DNA from: Sanghuangporus weigelae | Lineage: Eukaryota; Basidiomycota; Agaricomycetes; Hymenochaetales; Hymenochaetaceae | Assembly (NCBI GenBank): GCA_033182465.1 | Contig: CP137320.1 | Coordinates: 310,001 to 374,000 of the forward strand | DNA length: 64,000 nucleotides | Direction: 5' to 3' | In this document: positions 1 through 10,152 of the stretch, piece by piece | Layout of the letters: every line of letters starts with the position of its first letter | Numbering within the stretch: the first letter of the stretch is position 1 | Translations under genes and position numbers: made by a program | The notes under the pieces: generated by a model | Database searches by the model: none | Seen by the model: the letters and a program-made list of their open reading frames with translations, nothing else | What the model was told of the DNA's origin: nothing

Positions 1-1064
1 CGCTTTCCAGACTACGTAGCCTGTTGGTGATATGTTGAACTCGTTCGTCGAGGGATCTAGGTGTGAACCTCGTTTGATTATCGTTCGCCCGTTCGTTCGT
101 TCGATGACCGTTACTTCTGTTGTTGGCGTTTCCTGATCGGTTCATGAACTTCGTTTCTCGCCTGATGCTTCAGGGTTATTGTTCCTTGGTGCTGTTAACC
201 AAGTAGTTCCTTTCTCGTCGAATGTAGCAATAGTGGAAGGGACTGCTGCTACTTTCGTGGTTGTTGTTTGCGTGCTCCCAACTGCAGGGCTACCAGATGC
301 CTTTGCTATTAGGTACACTTCGTCGTTGTAGGGGTTATGATAGTAGATATGTGATTTAAGTGAATCGGGTTTGTCGTTCTCCAGGATGTGCACTTGTCCT
401 GAGGATTCGATATGGGTACTAGTCTCGAAACTAGTGACGTCGATAGGGACTTGAGGTCGACGGTCCTCGCCTCGATAAAACACTAGCCAAGAACCTTGCC
501 CGTGAGAGGTGGTGGTAAAACTAGCGAGTGATCTTTCGATCCAATGTTAGAGAGTAGGCCCGGGGTTACACCGGTTTGATCCTTTTGCCTAAGCAGCGGT
601 GTGTTGTGCAGAGGTGATCTTATCTACCCACGTCTGGCTGTACCACGCGGTCCCTTACTAGCCTTCCTAGTCGCGGTCCGAGTTATGGATGCTTTCAGAT
701 ACGAGGTAATAGTAAAGCAGATTGGGATTTCCAAGAGGCGTGATAGTACAAAGCACACAGTAATAGCTCGCTGTAGGGCAAGCTTTACACCAGTGTGTTA
801 AGAGGATCGAAAGATGGGGAAATGAGGGCCTAATCCTACAACTATTTATGCTCCCAGATATTCCATTTTCCGTCCTATTTCTTACTCATCCTGTCTCCAC
901 TTTACTCCACTTTCCTCCACCATTACATCTGTTCCTTTGTCATCCTGCTGCGCTTCGCTCCACTTTGCTCCAATCTTTGTAAGGTCGTCTCCACTATGAC
1001 AGAATTCTTTGGAGTTGCTGACTGAGACAATAGAGGTGGTGCTCCGATATGGAATGCTCCACTG
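1..1064. other. left edge, no convincing gene
   Basis: This stretch contains a short TTCG-rich run near 82-104 and a minus-strand open frame at 142-483. That frame encodes a 113-residue, Thr/Ser-rich peptide that I do not recognise. Nothing here shows a family motif. The neighbouring minus-strand frame at 1065-1562 and the hAT-derived gene further right suggest an accessory, repeat-prone region. I cannot assign an element type. Confidence 0.3.
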
Positions 1065-1562
1065 TCAGTACTCCATAACGATGTCATTGCCGTCATTGAG
1101 TGGCATCTTTGCTCTTGGAGCGATGTAGGCTGCTCGGTATGTGATTCTTCGGAATTCATCTCGAGGTCCAGCGAGGGTAAGCATAACTCGCACGTCAGTG
1201 TTAAGGTGTCGGGTCGGTGTAGAGTATGGTCCAAGGCATGTCATGAACTGCATAAGCTCTGCTGGTGGGTTCTGCTGGGTTCTGGTGACTAGCCATGCTT
1301 TGCCTTCGTATCGTATATCTCGAATGTATCGCCATATCCTTCGTTGTATAAGGAGTTGTAATTGCTTGGTTTCCAGGTTCGCATCTCTCGGTAAATAAAG
1401 GTTTGCCTGTATCGTAGATGCTGGACATGGTGTGTGCAACTCCGGTCTATACCATCCAATCATTCTCCAAGTTATCGGGTTCGCAGTTCGAGGGGTCCGA
1501 GTTGTGATCGTGAGTTCCTCTCGTTTCTTGGGTACTATTGGGCTTGGTGGATTGGAATGCAT
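1065..1562 (-). CDS. unrecognised open reading frame, about 165 aa
   Basis: The frame starts at the ATG at 1562 (peptide begins MHSNPPSP) and runs to a stop at 1065. The same frame is also open upstream to 1706 with further Met codons, so the start is uncertain. The peptide is rich in Arg, Pro and Thr and lacks a signal peptide or membrane span. The central segment (residues about 60-100) has regular amphipathic spacing and looks more protein-like than a random frame. I recognise no domain. It could be a fragment of a transposable-element protein or a lineage-specific gene. The position, next to a hAT-derived gene and low-complexity TTAGCC/GGCGGT repeats at 1710-1880, fits an accessory region. 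Confidence 0.3.
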   Translation of the reverse strand: MHSNPPSPIVPKKREELTITTRTPRTANPITWRMIGWYRPELHTPCPASTIQANLYLPRDANLETKQLQLLIQRRIWRYIRDIRYEGKAWLVTRTQQNPPAELMQFMTCLGPYSTPTRHLNTDVRVMLTLAGPRDEFRRITYRAAYIAPRAKMPLNDGNDIVMEY

Positions 1563-1706
1563 TGTATCCTGAAGGTGTCGCTCGGTTTCGATGTGACAGT
1601 CACGCGTACCAACCGTTGCCGTGCATACTAAGTAGTATACTTCATAAAGGACCATGTAAACTCGTGCACAGACTTGACAGTGCTGAAATGCCAGTGAGGT
1701 CTCCAT

Positions 1707-1930
1707 AAACCTTATTAGCCTTTAGCCTTTTAGCGTTTAGGCTTTAGTAGTTGTGCTTCTGGACTTCTAAGAAGTTTGATCGCTTCTTTTGATCGAGGTC
1801 GCTCTGGTTGCTTGGTCGGCGGCGTTAGAGTGGTAGTCCGCGGTAATAGGCGGTCGGCGGTGTTAGCTGTTAGCGGGATTACGTATCCGCTTCGGTGCTT
1901 CTAGCGCTCGGGTGGTAACGGGTTACTGTT
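1707..1930. repeat. short irregular TTTAGCC / CGGCGGTRTTAG repeats
   Basis: Positions 1714-1745 contain several imperfect TTAGCCTTT/TTTAGGC words. Positions 1815-1880 contain imperfect copies of GCGGTAATAGGCGG and CGGCGGTGTTAGC. The copies are short and degenerate, and no regular period was measured. This is low-complexity DNA between the unrecognised minus-strand frame and the hAT-derived gene. Confidence 0.4.
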
Positions 1931-2183
1931 GCCTAGGCCGCTCGATTGCTTGGGCCTTTGATAGCTGGCTTGGTTACCGGTCGCGTTTGGAAAGCTGATC
2001 GTGTAGATCTGTTGATCGTGTCGATCCTGATGCGAGTTTTTGAGCGGATCCTTTCAATTCTTGATCCAAGTGAGTCAGAGATCCGTGTCAACTGGGCTTA
2101 TAGAACAGATAGGACACATCTGACCGCTATCATGTCTAGGATTTCGTGGGGCAAACATCCTTCGTGATCTTAATCCTCTTGTC

Positions 2184-3212
2184 ATGCAGAAACTAAAGAT
2201 ACCGGCTCGAGACGGCTCTGGTAAGTCAATGAAGGCTGACCTTTCTGGTGCAGAGCCTTCGTTGCCTGATTCGCTCCGTCGGACCGGCACATTTCTTCTG
2301 GGAATGCTCTGTGCACAGTATCAAGACCTCAAAATGCCGATTGCAGGTCTTTCTGCACAGGAAGCGAACGGTCTTCTCAAGCAACAGGTTGTTAAGTATG
2401 TCAAAGGCGTTTATCCATTCGATCGGCCGTTCCACGACACAGACCATGCCGGTGAGTGGTGGAAAAATCTCGATAAGGATCAATTGAACGATGCGCAACC
2501 TCTCGTAGTAAGTACATGGATTCATCCGTCCTGAATGACATACAAACGGAACTGATGTCAATGGATCCCCTCTCTCTTTAGAAACTTGCAAGAGCTATTT
2601 TCGAAGTCCTCCCGAACTCAATGGTAGACGAACGCATGGCCTCCACCATGAAATGGTACAATAGCCGCCTTCGGTCTCGTCAGCGCGTAGCTACGCTCGT
2701 TCGGATGACGAAAGTGCGTCAATGGTATAGAGACAATACTAAGGTATGTGATTTCATTCTACTTTTTACAAGGCTGATATACGCTATTATAGGGCACGGC
2801 AAGACCTTTCCGACCGACAGTCCGGTTTCGAGACATGAAGGAAACTGTATTCGGAGCAAATCACATAAATAAGAAAGACAAAGATGCTGAATCCGAGGAT
2901 CGAATTAGCGAGACCGAGGAGGATGCAAACGAAGATGGCGATGATGAAGATAATTCTGAAGACGACTGCGGCGAAGATGAAACAGATAATAACGAGAGCC
3001 GCGGAAAGTTTTCGGACACAAAGCTGGAACTTGAGGATACCATCGACATAAATTCACCAATTCTTCTCGACCCTCTGGCTGACGAAGATAGAGCTCCGGA
3101 TTTGAACAGGTGGAAGGAAAAGGGGAAGGGCAATGGAAAGAAAGGTGGAAGTCGAGTTGAACTGAAGGTGTCGGATTTGGACTTAGGTGATGAGGAACTG
3201 TGGGAGATGTAA
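2184..3212 (+). CDS. hAT-type C-terminal dimerisation domain protein (transposase-derived)
   Basis: Three exons (2184-2507, 2582-2743, 2793-3212) sum to 906 nt and give 301 aa, with consensus GTAAGT and GTATGT donors. Residues about 85-160 match the hAT dimerisation signature of DNA-transposon transposases: a WW pair (EWWKNL), LARAIFEVLPNSMVDER, then a Met/Arg-rich helix with KWYNSRLRSRQ. The C-terminal third is very acidic (Asp/Glu runs around 2895-2990), followed by a Lys/Gly patch. The DDE catalytic RNase H-like region and BED zinc finger are absent. In-frame sequence continues upstream to a stop at 2121, so an unrecognised upstream exon may exist. Either this is the 3' remnant of a hAT transposase or an orphan domesticated domain gene. 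Clean splicing and a low-complexity tail favour an expressed gene, but that is inference. Confidence 0.6.
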
Positions 3213-3748
3213 ATAATTGCACTGAAACCCTTTATTGTGATAAACAATCCCCACTCAGTCTTTTGCTAATGAATCTGCCTGATTTATTCGACACAATGTA
3301 TGTATGCAACTGGTCACTGACAGAGGGCCGCTTACAAAGCTCAAACCTGCTTAATTTGGAAGCTTACGTAGTACATTCGCACGGAGTTTCCACAGTTTCC
3401 ACTTTGTTGCCAACCATTCCACACGACCTCCCTCCAAGCGTGCCTGTTGGCAACCAGTTTCCACCAGCCTTGGGGAGTTTCCCCTCGTACCCTAATCGCC
3501 AGGGCATCCTTCCTCCTAAACAGGATTGGTTCTTTTGCCTGTTTTCAATTAATTCTTTTCTGGTCAGCTATAGCCATTCAATATTCAGGGCGCGCACATA
3601 TATATAGCCCATGTCAATACCAGTATTTCCGATCAATATTAGCACTAGTGCCAATTTTGATAGGATGGTAATCCTAGAGTGATTCCCTAATGCTCTCAGA
3701 GGTAAAAAAAAAAAGTCGCGAATACAGACCACCCCACCTTCCTTTTTC
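3213..3748. other. intergenic, nothing recognised
   Basis: This lies between the hAT-derived gene and the decayed DUF4246 copy. Open frames at 3200-3607 and 3447-3671 show no motif and use no splice logic. A short poly-A run occurs at about 3703. It serves as 3' flanking DNA of both neighbours. Confidence 0.5.
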
Positions 3749-4213
3749 TCAGCTCTCAGCCATCTTTCGTCCCTCCATACACTTCAATTTAATCGCCCGA
3801 GCTTGCTCTTCGCTGAGTTCGCTCACGAGTTTCGGATCCACCTGATCCGCAATAATACTAAGAGACTCAACAGGAAGACTATGCGCAGGGCTATCTGGCT
3901 CTGCTTCGCATAATGTTTGCTTAATCCACCTGCAATTGTTGAGGCACAACAATGGACGTGGAAAGTACGGGTTCCTGAGTCAACATCGGGATCAATAAGG
4001 AACAGCGCTAGTATCTTACGATACTCTGCTTTTGTAGTATCCACAAGCTTGAATGGAGAGATGCGGGCTGGTAAGTGTTTGGGAATGTGAGGCAGCAGCC
4101 CTTAATTGCTGCTGTCGCTCCGAGAAATAACAAAGAATCAGCCTCGCCCCTGAGGTGCTCTTCAATCGTCGCGTACTTGCTATGATCCATAACCATACCC
4201 CGTGTCTCGGCAC
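3749..4213 (-). pseudogene. decayed duplicate of the 3' end of the DUF4246 gene
   Basis: Reading the minus strand, pieces in several frames match the end of the DUF4246 gene just upstream: FPNTYQ near 4085, YRKILALFLIDP near 4015, WIKQTLCEAEPDS near 3920, and LPVESLSIIADQVDPK near 3860. The intact gene has FPNTYQHRVSPF, HRKILALFLVDP, KWIKQALQDAEPN and LPIEILNVIADQAGPE in the same order. The copy has lost frame continuity at least twice and lacks everything N-terminal to the last quarter. It is a tandem 3' partial duplication that has since degenerated. Function as a protein is unlikely. Confidence 0.8.
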
Positions 4214-4388
4214 TATAGTGTGATCCTTGCGGATATTTAGTTCCTTAGACCGAGAAATCAGTCACTTATCACTTTCTTCTGGATCGCGTATTGTCAGCTT
4301 GGTACCGCGCAGCATGTTCTCGCTCCTAAGAATGCGATTAACTTCAGAGATAGAATAGCAATATCATCGGAAATGCCAGATTGATCTC

Positions 4389-6519
4389 CTAATGCTCGCA
4401 AAGATTGAAAACCCGCGAATACAAGTCGTCATAATCATCCTCTTCCTTCTTCTCAGCCATTTTTCGTTCCTCTATCAATTCCAACCTGATCGCCTTCGCT
4501 TCCTCTTCGCTCATCACCTCTGGACCCGCTTGATCTGCAATAACGTTGAGAATCTCAATAGGAAGCCTGCCGAGAAGCGTGTTTGGCTCTGCATCTTGCA
4601 GAGCTTGCTTGATCCACTTGCGTTGTTGAGGCGGCACAATGGATGTGGAAGGAATGGGCTCCTTGAGACTGGGATCGACAAGGAATAGCGCTAGGATCTT
4701 GCGATGGCCCAGTTTTGTAGGATCTGCGAGCTTGAACGGAGAAACACGGTGCTGGTAGGTATTTGGGAAGGCAAGGCAGCGGCCCTCAACAGTCTCTGTT
4801 GCGCCGACGACATTATTCAGCTTCGTAGATCTACAGACGTCGGAAGAAATCAGCCCTTCGTCTCTCGATTGTCCTTCAATCACTGATGTTGGATCACGCA
4901 CTCATCGTAAGCCATGACCATACCCCATGTCTTGTAATGAGCATAGTAGTCATATGTATCGGCTTGGATCCCAGTAGCAATCTCGGGCTCATCGACAGCA
5001 ATGCGGAAAGCTAGTTCGCTCCCCGTGATATTTCTAAGGTAGACCACGTATTAGTCTGTTAGACGGCATGATGTATGTAACTGAACTGACTCTTGGTCAT
5101 AATAATAGAGCCCGGAGGCCACGATCCGCTCATTCGCCATTCCTTCAATGTGCCACGAGCCTCCCTTATACTCTGGCTTCTCGGGAGTCTGACGGAAAGA
5201 TAGATTAGCGCAGAGCATTGTCTAACACCATTTCAAAGCCCTCACAAGATGGATATTCGCAAGCTTAACTATAGCTTGGATAGTGCGTCCACGAAGAGAA
5301 AAGACGTTTTCACGTTTCTCTACTCCGCCCGTATAGCCTTTCTCGGACAGTTGTGGAAGACCAACAATTTTGTTCTTCTCCCAAACGTTTTCCATGTACT
5401 CTTCAACCTGTTCGTAGTAACCCTCAGCGTCCTCATTCTGCGGATGATTAGGATCCACCTCTTTTAGAGGCAGATAGTTACCCGGGAGACGCTGAGGAAG
5501 CGGATTGAGCATGTCTGTCAGGACATGGTCAAAGATTGGAACGAAGGCACTCAGGATACCCTCGATTGTTTCGTAGAGTTCAGAACAAGAAGGATGCAAG
5601 TTGTTAATGTACCCCAGTGCTTTGACTTTTCCGTTGTCAGAGACGGAAAAGTCTGTCGGAAGCCACTGGAATCGTTCCGAGCGAAGCGTCGGTTGGCGGT
5701 CTCGAATAAATTCCGGCACCGTCAAAGGCTTGGGTTCGGCTTTTCTCTGATTGTCTGATTGGGAGCGAGAGACTGCAAGCGTACGCCCGTAGACGACACA
5801 GTGAAGAGAAGGATGAACGAGGTCGAGAACCTGATCGTTTGAGCCTGGGTGCCAATCTTTCTCAGCGTCGGGAACATTCTCAAGAATTGATACGCCTCTC
5901 TTCAATCGTCCACGTAGCTCTTCGTTAATGAGGCTATCTGAATGCCAGATACCGTCAAAACAAGAAACCTACAAGTAAACGAGTTATTTCGATTGACAGA
6001 GCTGAGTTAATCAGATTCATTCTTGCCTGTATTCCCGTCTCCTCGTCACGTAGCTTCGCGTAACCATCTAACTCATCCAGTACATAATCGACCTCTTTCT
6101 TACTCAGCTTGACAACAGAGTCTTCTTCATTCCTTGATCCTGCTGCGAAGTGTCGGGGTGCTTCGCCCAGCGGGACGAGCATCGTCGCGCTCTCAATCCA
6201 AGCCATCTCTGTGTTGAGCGCTTCCTCGCGCCATCGTGTTCGTATCTCTGAATCCTTGTACTTCTTCCACCACTCAGACTTTGACCTGATACTAGCAGAT
6301 AACTTCACCATTAGCAGTTCATTAAGCTATAATCGACCAAGAAACCTTCAGATGATTTGAATCGGGCGTGAACTGAACTAATCGCACCGTTCGTGGAGGA
6401 GGAAGTGACCACCCCGATATTCCAAATACATCCGGGAAGGACGTCGCGGCCGAATTATGGAGCGTTGTCAAAAATGGATATTCTAGATAGATGGTAGTAA
6501 CAGGACGATGGGACATCAT
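4389..6519 (-). CDS. DUF4246 family protein
   Basis: This fungal family is of unknown biochemical function. The start is the ATG at 6519 (or the next Met codon). Exon 1 ends at PPPRT and splices to LNELLMVKLS, which restores the family block upstream of SEWWKKYKDSEIRTRWREEAL. Later exons carry LDELDGYAKLRDEETGIQ (about 6080-6030), VLDLVHPSLHCVVYGRT (about 5815), the block GGSWHIEG / ASGLYYYDQ (about 5170-5100), and the C-terminal FPNTYQHRVSPF...HRKILALFLVDP...VPPQQ block (about 4790-4640). An apparent stop near 4890 is removed by an intron with a GTGCGT donor and CTGAT branch, joining AYDE to STKLNNVVGATET. The gene therefore looks whole. It is divergent from RPL7 with only about 180 bp between starts. 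Confidence 0.88.
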
Positions 6520-6702
6520 TGACTAACTACTAAGCACCTGAAGGTTTTATTGATTCAATGATTGAACTTCTGCTGAGATCACATGATTCGGCCTGAAAAC
6601 TATACAGCAGTGACGTGATCTTCTGTGACTTTACTAAGGTGTGACTTTCAACTTTCGACTCCGGGCGTGTGCATCTCATCCTCAAGACCGAAAACGATCT
6701 CC
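6520..6702. promoter_or_regulatory. shared divergent promoter, DUF4246 gene / RPL7
   Basis: The two start codons (6519 minus, 6703 plus) lie 183 bp apart and point away from each other, so promoter elements and both 5' UTRs must fit here or overlap. No motif was identified with confidence. Confidence 0.5.
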
Positions 6703-7850
6703 ATGGCTCCTTCAACGACGTGCGTATAGCTTACATGCCATATCAACAATATTTCTGACGGTTTTTGATGTCGACAGTGTGCCGAGCGCCGCTGTGCGTA
6801 TTTCTCGCTAGATGCGAAGTCGTAGAACTTGAGCTGAACTGACTGGGGTTGTGGATAGGATATCGAGGTGCCGGAGACGCTCCTCAAGAAGCGAAAGCAA
6901 AATGAGAAGGCGCGCGAGGAGCGCATTGCTGCCGCTACCGCTGCACGCAAGGTATGTTTGTGCTTTGTCTTCTGCACTTCCTTTCGTACATCGATCCATT
7001 CGAATTTTTGTTCAATATGATGCATACGACAACTTTCGACGAATGGCTAGACTATCCGTCTATGCTGCCCTCAATATACCATCTTTCGGGACTGATTTGC
7101 CCTTTTCACCTTGTCCATGCGCGTATATTTGACATGGCTCTGAATTTTTTGATTTCATCAGGCACAAAAAGCGAAGCGCAAAGTAATCTTCAAACGTGCA
7201 GAGGCCTACGTAAAAGAATATCAGTCCAAGGAGAAGGAAGAAGTCCGCCTCCGACGTGCTGCCCGTTCCGCTGGCGACTTCTACGTAGCCGCCGAGCCGA
7301 AGGTCTACTTCGTCATTCGTATCCGGGGTATCAACGAAATTGCACCAAAACCGCGCAAGATCCTTCAGCTCCTCCGCTTACTCCAAATCAACAACGGTGT
7401 ATTTGTGAAGGTGACAAAAGCTACCCAGCAAATGCTTCGTCTCATCGAGCCTTACGTTACTTATGGGTACGTCTTGGTCATGCGGTTGCTTGTATCTTGT
7501 ACTTACATTTAATGTTGCATTTTCTCAGGGAGCCGAACCTCAAGTCCGTCCGTGAGCTCATCTACAAGCGCGGCTACGGCAAGGTGAACAAACAGCGTGT
7601 GCCGCTCACCTCGAATACCGTCATCGAAGAGGCTCTCGGCAAATTCAACATCCTCTGCGTCGAAGACCTCGTTCACGAGATTGTCACCGCCGGTCCGCAC
7701 TTCAAGCAGGCCGCTAACTTCCTCTGGCCATTTAAGCTCTCGAACCCGACCGGTGGCTGGCGCGACAGGAAGTTCCTCCATTATGTCGAGGGTGGTGATC
7801 ACGGTAACCGTGAGGCTAACATCAACAAGCTCGTCCGCCAGATGAACTAA
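6703..7850 (+). CDS. RPL7: 60S ribosomal protein L7 (uL30)
   Basis: This is a structural protein of the large cytosolic ribosomal subunit. Five coding exons (6703-6719, 6778-6793, 6859-6951, 7162-7466, 7529-7850) sum to 753 nt and give 250 aa, the normal family length. The first two coding exons are only 17 and 16 nt and together encode MAPSTTVPSAA. Diagnostic blocks follow: [22 protein letters not shown], the uL30 core [19 protein letters not shown] with [36 protein letters not shown], and the C-terminus [19 protein letters not shown]. Some blocks are quoted here in shortened or family form. The long first introns next to the start codon are typical of fungal ribosomal protein genes. Confidence 0.97.
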
Positions 7851-8474
7851 ATGGTTCTGCTTGCTGTTTGCGCGGGTTGCCTCTGATGTGTGGGTATGGT
7901 GCGATGCTACATGACGTACGAAGGAGCACTTTCTGTATGGCTATAGGAACTTCTATGGTTCTTCGAATGTATGCATATTCTCCGAGTCATGCAGTCGAAT
8001 ATCAAATTTTTCTCTTTTGAGAATGCTTCGTCTCACTGTAAATCAAGCTGGGTACTGACAGTTCTTATTTCATACGGCATGTGGAGATTGAGATGTACGT
8101 GCGATGCTCCAGTAGGGAAATGCCCGAAGTCGAAGTAATATTCTTATGCACTAAACCTATATTGATACATGCATACAGTACATACACATACTCCCAACAT
8201 CGACACAGGACACAGCCCAGTTATCCTAGGTAACTATAAATGAGTAGTGAGACGGAAAATGAAGAATATTAAACGTATGATTTCGAGGTATAGGCAGAGT
8301 TCTTTAAATGAACCAACGATGGCCGTTAAGAAGACCGAAGAGTATTTTGGGCCGTTCGAAGGAACTGAGGGTGAGGAAGATAAGAGAGCTAGGAAATATT
8401 ACCTCTGAATATATCGGTCGTAATATCACCTTCACAGAGAAAGACGGGAAAACAGATATGATACAGAGATAGAA
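7851..8474. other. convergent intergenic region
   Basis: This is 3' flanking sequence shared by RPL7 (plus) and the LisH-CTLH-CRA gene (minus). It is A/T-richer than the coding DNA. No open frame of interest and no RNA gene were seen. Confidence 0.6.
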
Positions 8475-9768
8475 TCACGGATTGTCCAGGAATTGGCTCA
8501 GGTTAAAGCTTGGGCAAGCCGGCGGTTTCTACGAGATATTAGCCTTCCAATTCCTATTCTAATGATGCAGCGACGTACCTCCTGTTCAGCTTTCTCCTGT
8601 TTTTCCGTCTTTCCTGACGGAAGTTTCGATTGTGGCGAAGAGGGGGACACTTGCGTCACAGATTCAATCGGAAGAAGGCTCCGCATCTGCGGAGTAGGTG
8701 GAATATTGATATCTCGCATGACTGACACAACAGTGCTAGTTTCGCGGACATAGAGCTCGATGTGAGACGTAGCGAGTTTACCCATGTGGTCTATCATGCT
8801 TCCCGCTCAGCATGCAACGAGATATAACTTAGAACTCCAAACTACACTCACATAGAATGGCGCTGTTCACTTGGTTCGCAACGGCATCTCGGAGGTCCTG
8901 GGACAGATATCCCGCGATTGGACTCTTCTCTGGTTCCGAATATGCAAGCAAACCGCCGACACCATTCAGTTGTTTCCGATAAGTCTCACGTTCGCGGCTG
9001 TCTCGTAAAGACTCTACGGTCGCGTACAGTCTTTGTGCATGGTGAAGAAGTGCTATTTGGTGAGCAGAGTATTCATCGGCCGATCGATTTGCCCCTGCTA
9101 AAGCGATAGAGGAGAATCGCTTCGGATCACCAGGGTAGATGAGCGGGACCGTCCGTGATGCTTCGACGAAGGCGAGTATGCGGAGATTAAGCGCTATGTG
9201 AATTGGCTTTACGGAATTCTGGGACGTGTATTGTAGTCGCGTGAAAGGCGAAGTTGTGTCTGGGGGACCTCTGCTAGTCGAAGTAGGAAGATCCAAATCG
9301 TTCTCCTGCAAAACCATGGGAAAATACGTATAAAGTAACTGTGTTGCTTCATCGACCCGACCAGAAAGAATATGAAGCTGGATTTCTGAGAAATCCAATT
9401 TTGAACCATCTCCGATATCGTTCGTATCGAGTTTGCTCACCTCTTCGTCGACGAACTTGTTCCAATTCCTTTTCATTCAGACATGAGTCCTCCCCCTTTA
9501 AGACGCAAACACCTTCCATTGGGTGCCCGTTTGCCTCCGCTGAACTTGCGTCACTTGCGAGACCTTCCTGGATCTCGTTTGCATGCGCCACAGTAGCTGA
9601 CTCAGATGCGAAAGTACGAGCAGTGTCTATGTATGCATTATGTATCAAATAATCGAGGACAAGTTCTCGCTGATAGAAACAAAGCACGTCAATTAGCTAT
9701 GACTTGGGACGATTGACCTCCGAACTCACCAGCTGTTGCAGCGAGGGCTCAAATGACCGTGTCGCCAT
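8475..9768 (-). CDS. LisH-CTLH-CRA protein (RanBPM/GID-type)
   Basis: Five exons (9730-9768, 9441-9669, 8852-9385, 8579-8790, 8475-8528) sum to 1068 nt and give 355 aa. The order of domains is LisH (residues about 14-45, LVLDYLIHNAYIDTARTF), CTLH (REIQLHILSGRVDEATQLL), then a CRA-like region with RERETYRKQLNGVGGLLAYSE and LSQDLRDAVANQVNSAILY. These domains define scaffold subunits of the CTLH/GID ubiquitin ligase and RanBPM relatives. No SPRY domain is present, so it resembles GID8/TWA1 or the C-terminal half of RanBPM. The last intron (GTACGT donor) joins an exon ending in FLDNP. Which GID subunit it replaces, if any, is not decidable from sequence alone. Confidence 0.85.
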
Positions 9769-10152
9769 CTTGCAACTCCGGGGAAGAGTAGCACGTCTTA
9801 CGCGACAGTCAGCTGTAGCAGTCCTCGAGCCCAACTCATAGTAACATGAGTTAAAATCGTGGTAGTAACTCGACTCAAAGACCCGGTTACGCATTCCTTA
9901 GGGCTTTAAACCGAGATCACACGTGACTTACACTCCTTTTTTTTTTAGATGACCGTTCCAGTCAGAGAAGCCCCTTAGGCCATAGTGGTCTTTCACTACC
10001 ATGCAAGTTTCAGACGAGGAATAAGTACAAGTCATATCGCTTTATAGGTCATGAAGGGAGAAGCTATTCCAAAATTCTACAACTCTGCAGCTATTACGGG
10101 TAAACCGAGATGATAGGGTATTGAATATAATATTGAAGTAATAAAACTGGTA
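9769..10152. other. intergenic between tandem minus-strand genes
   Basis: This is the 5' flank of the LisH-CTLH-CRA gene and 3' flank of the acidic nuclear-like protein gene. It contains a T-run near 9938-9949 and a CACGTG E-box-like hexamer near 9921. No gene was seen. Confidence 0.5.

Noticed and set aside
1-1064. Possible retroelement remnant at the left edge
   Set aside because: No terminal repeats, reverse transcriptase or integrase motif could be seen, so no family is claimed.
2861-3247. Minus-strand Ser-rich frame
   Set aside because: It is the complement of the Asp/Glu-rich tail of the hAT-derived protein.
4885-4905. Apparent in-frame stop in the DUF4246 gene
   Set aside because: An intron with GTGCGT donor, CTGAT branch and TAG acceptor removes it and restores the family block, so the gene is not a pseudogene.
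7509-7802. Antisense frame across RPL7 exon 5
   Set aside because: It is the shadow of a highly conserved ribosomal protein exon and reflects codon bias only.
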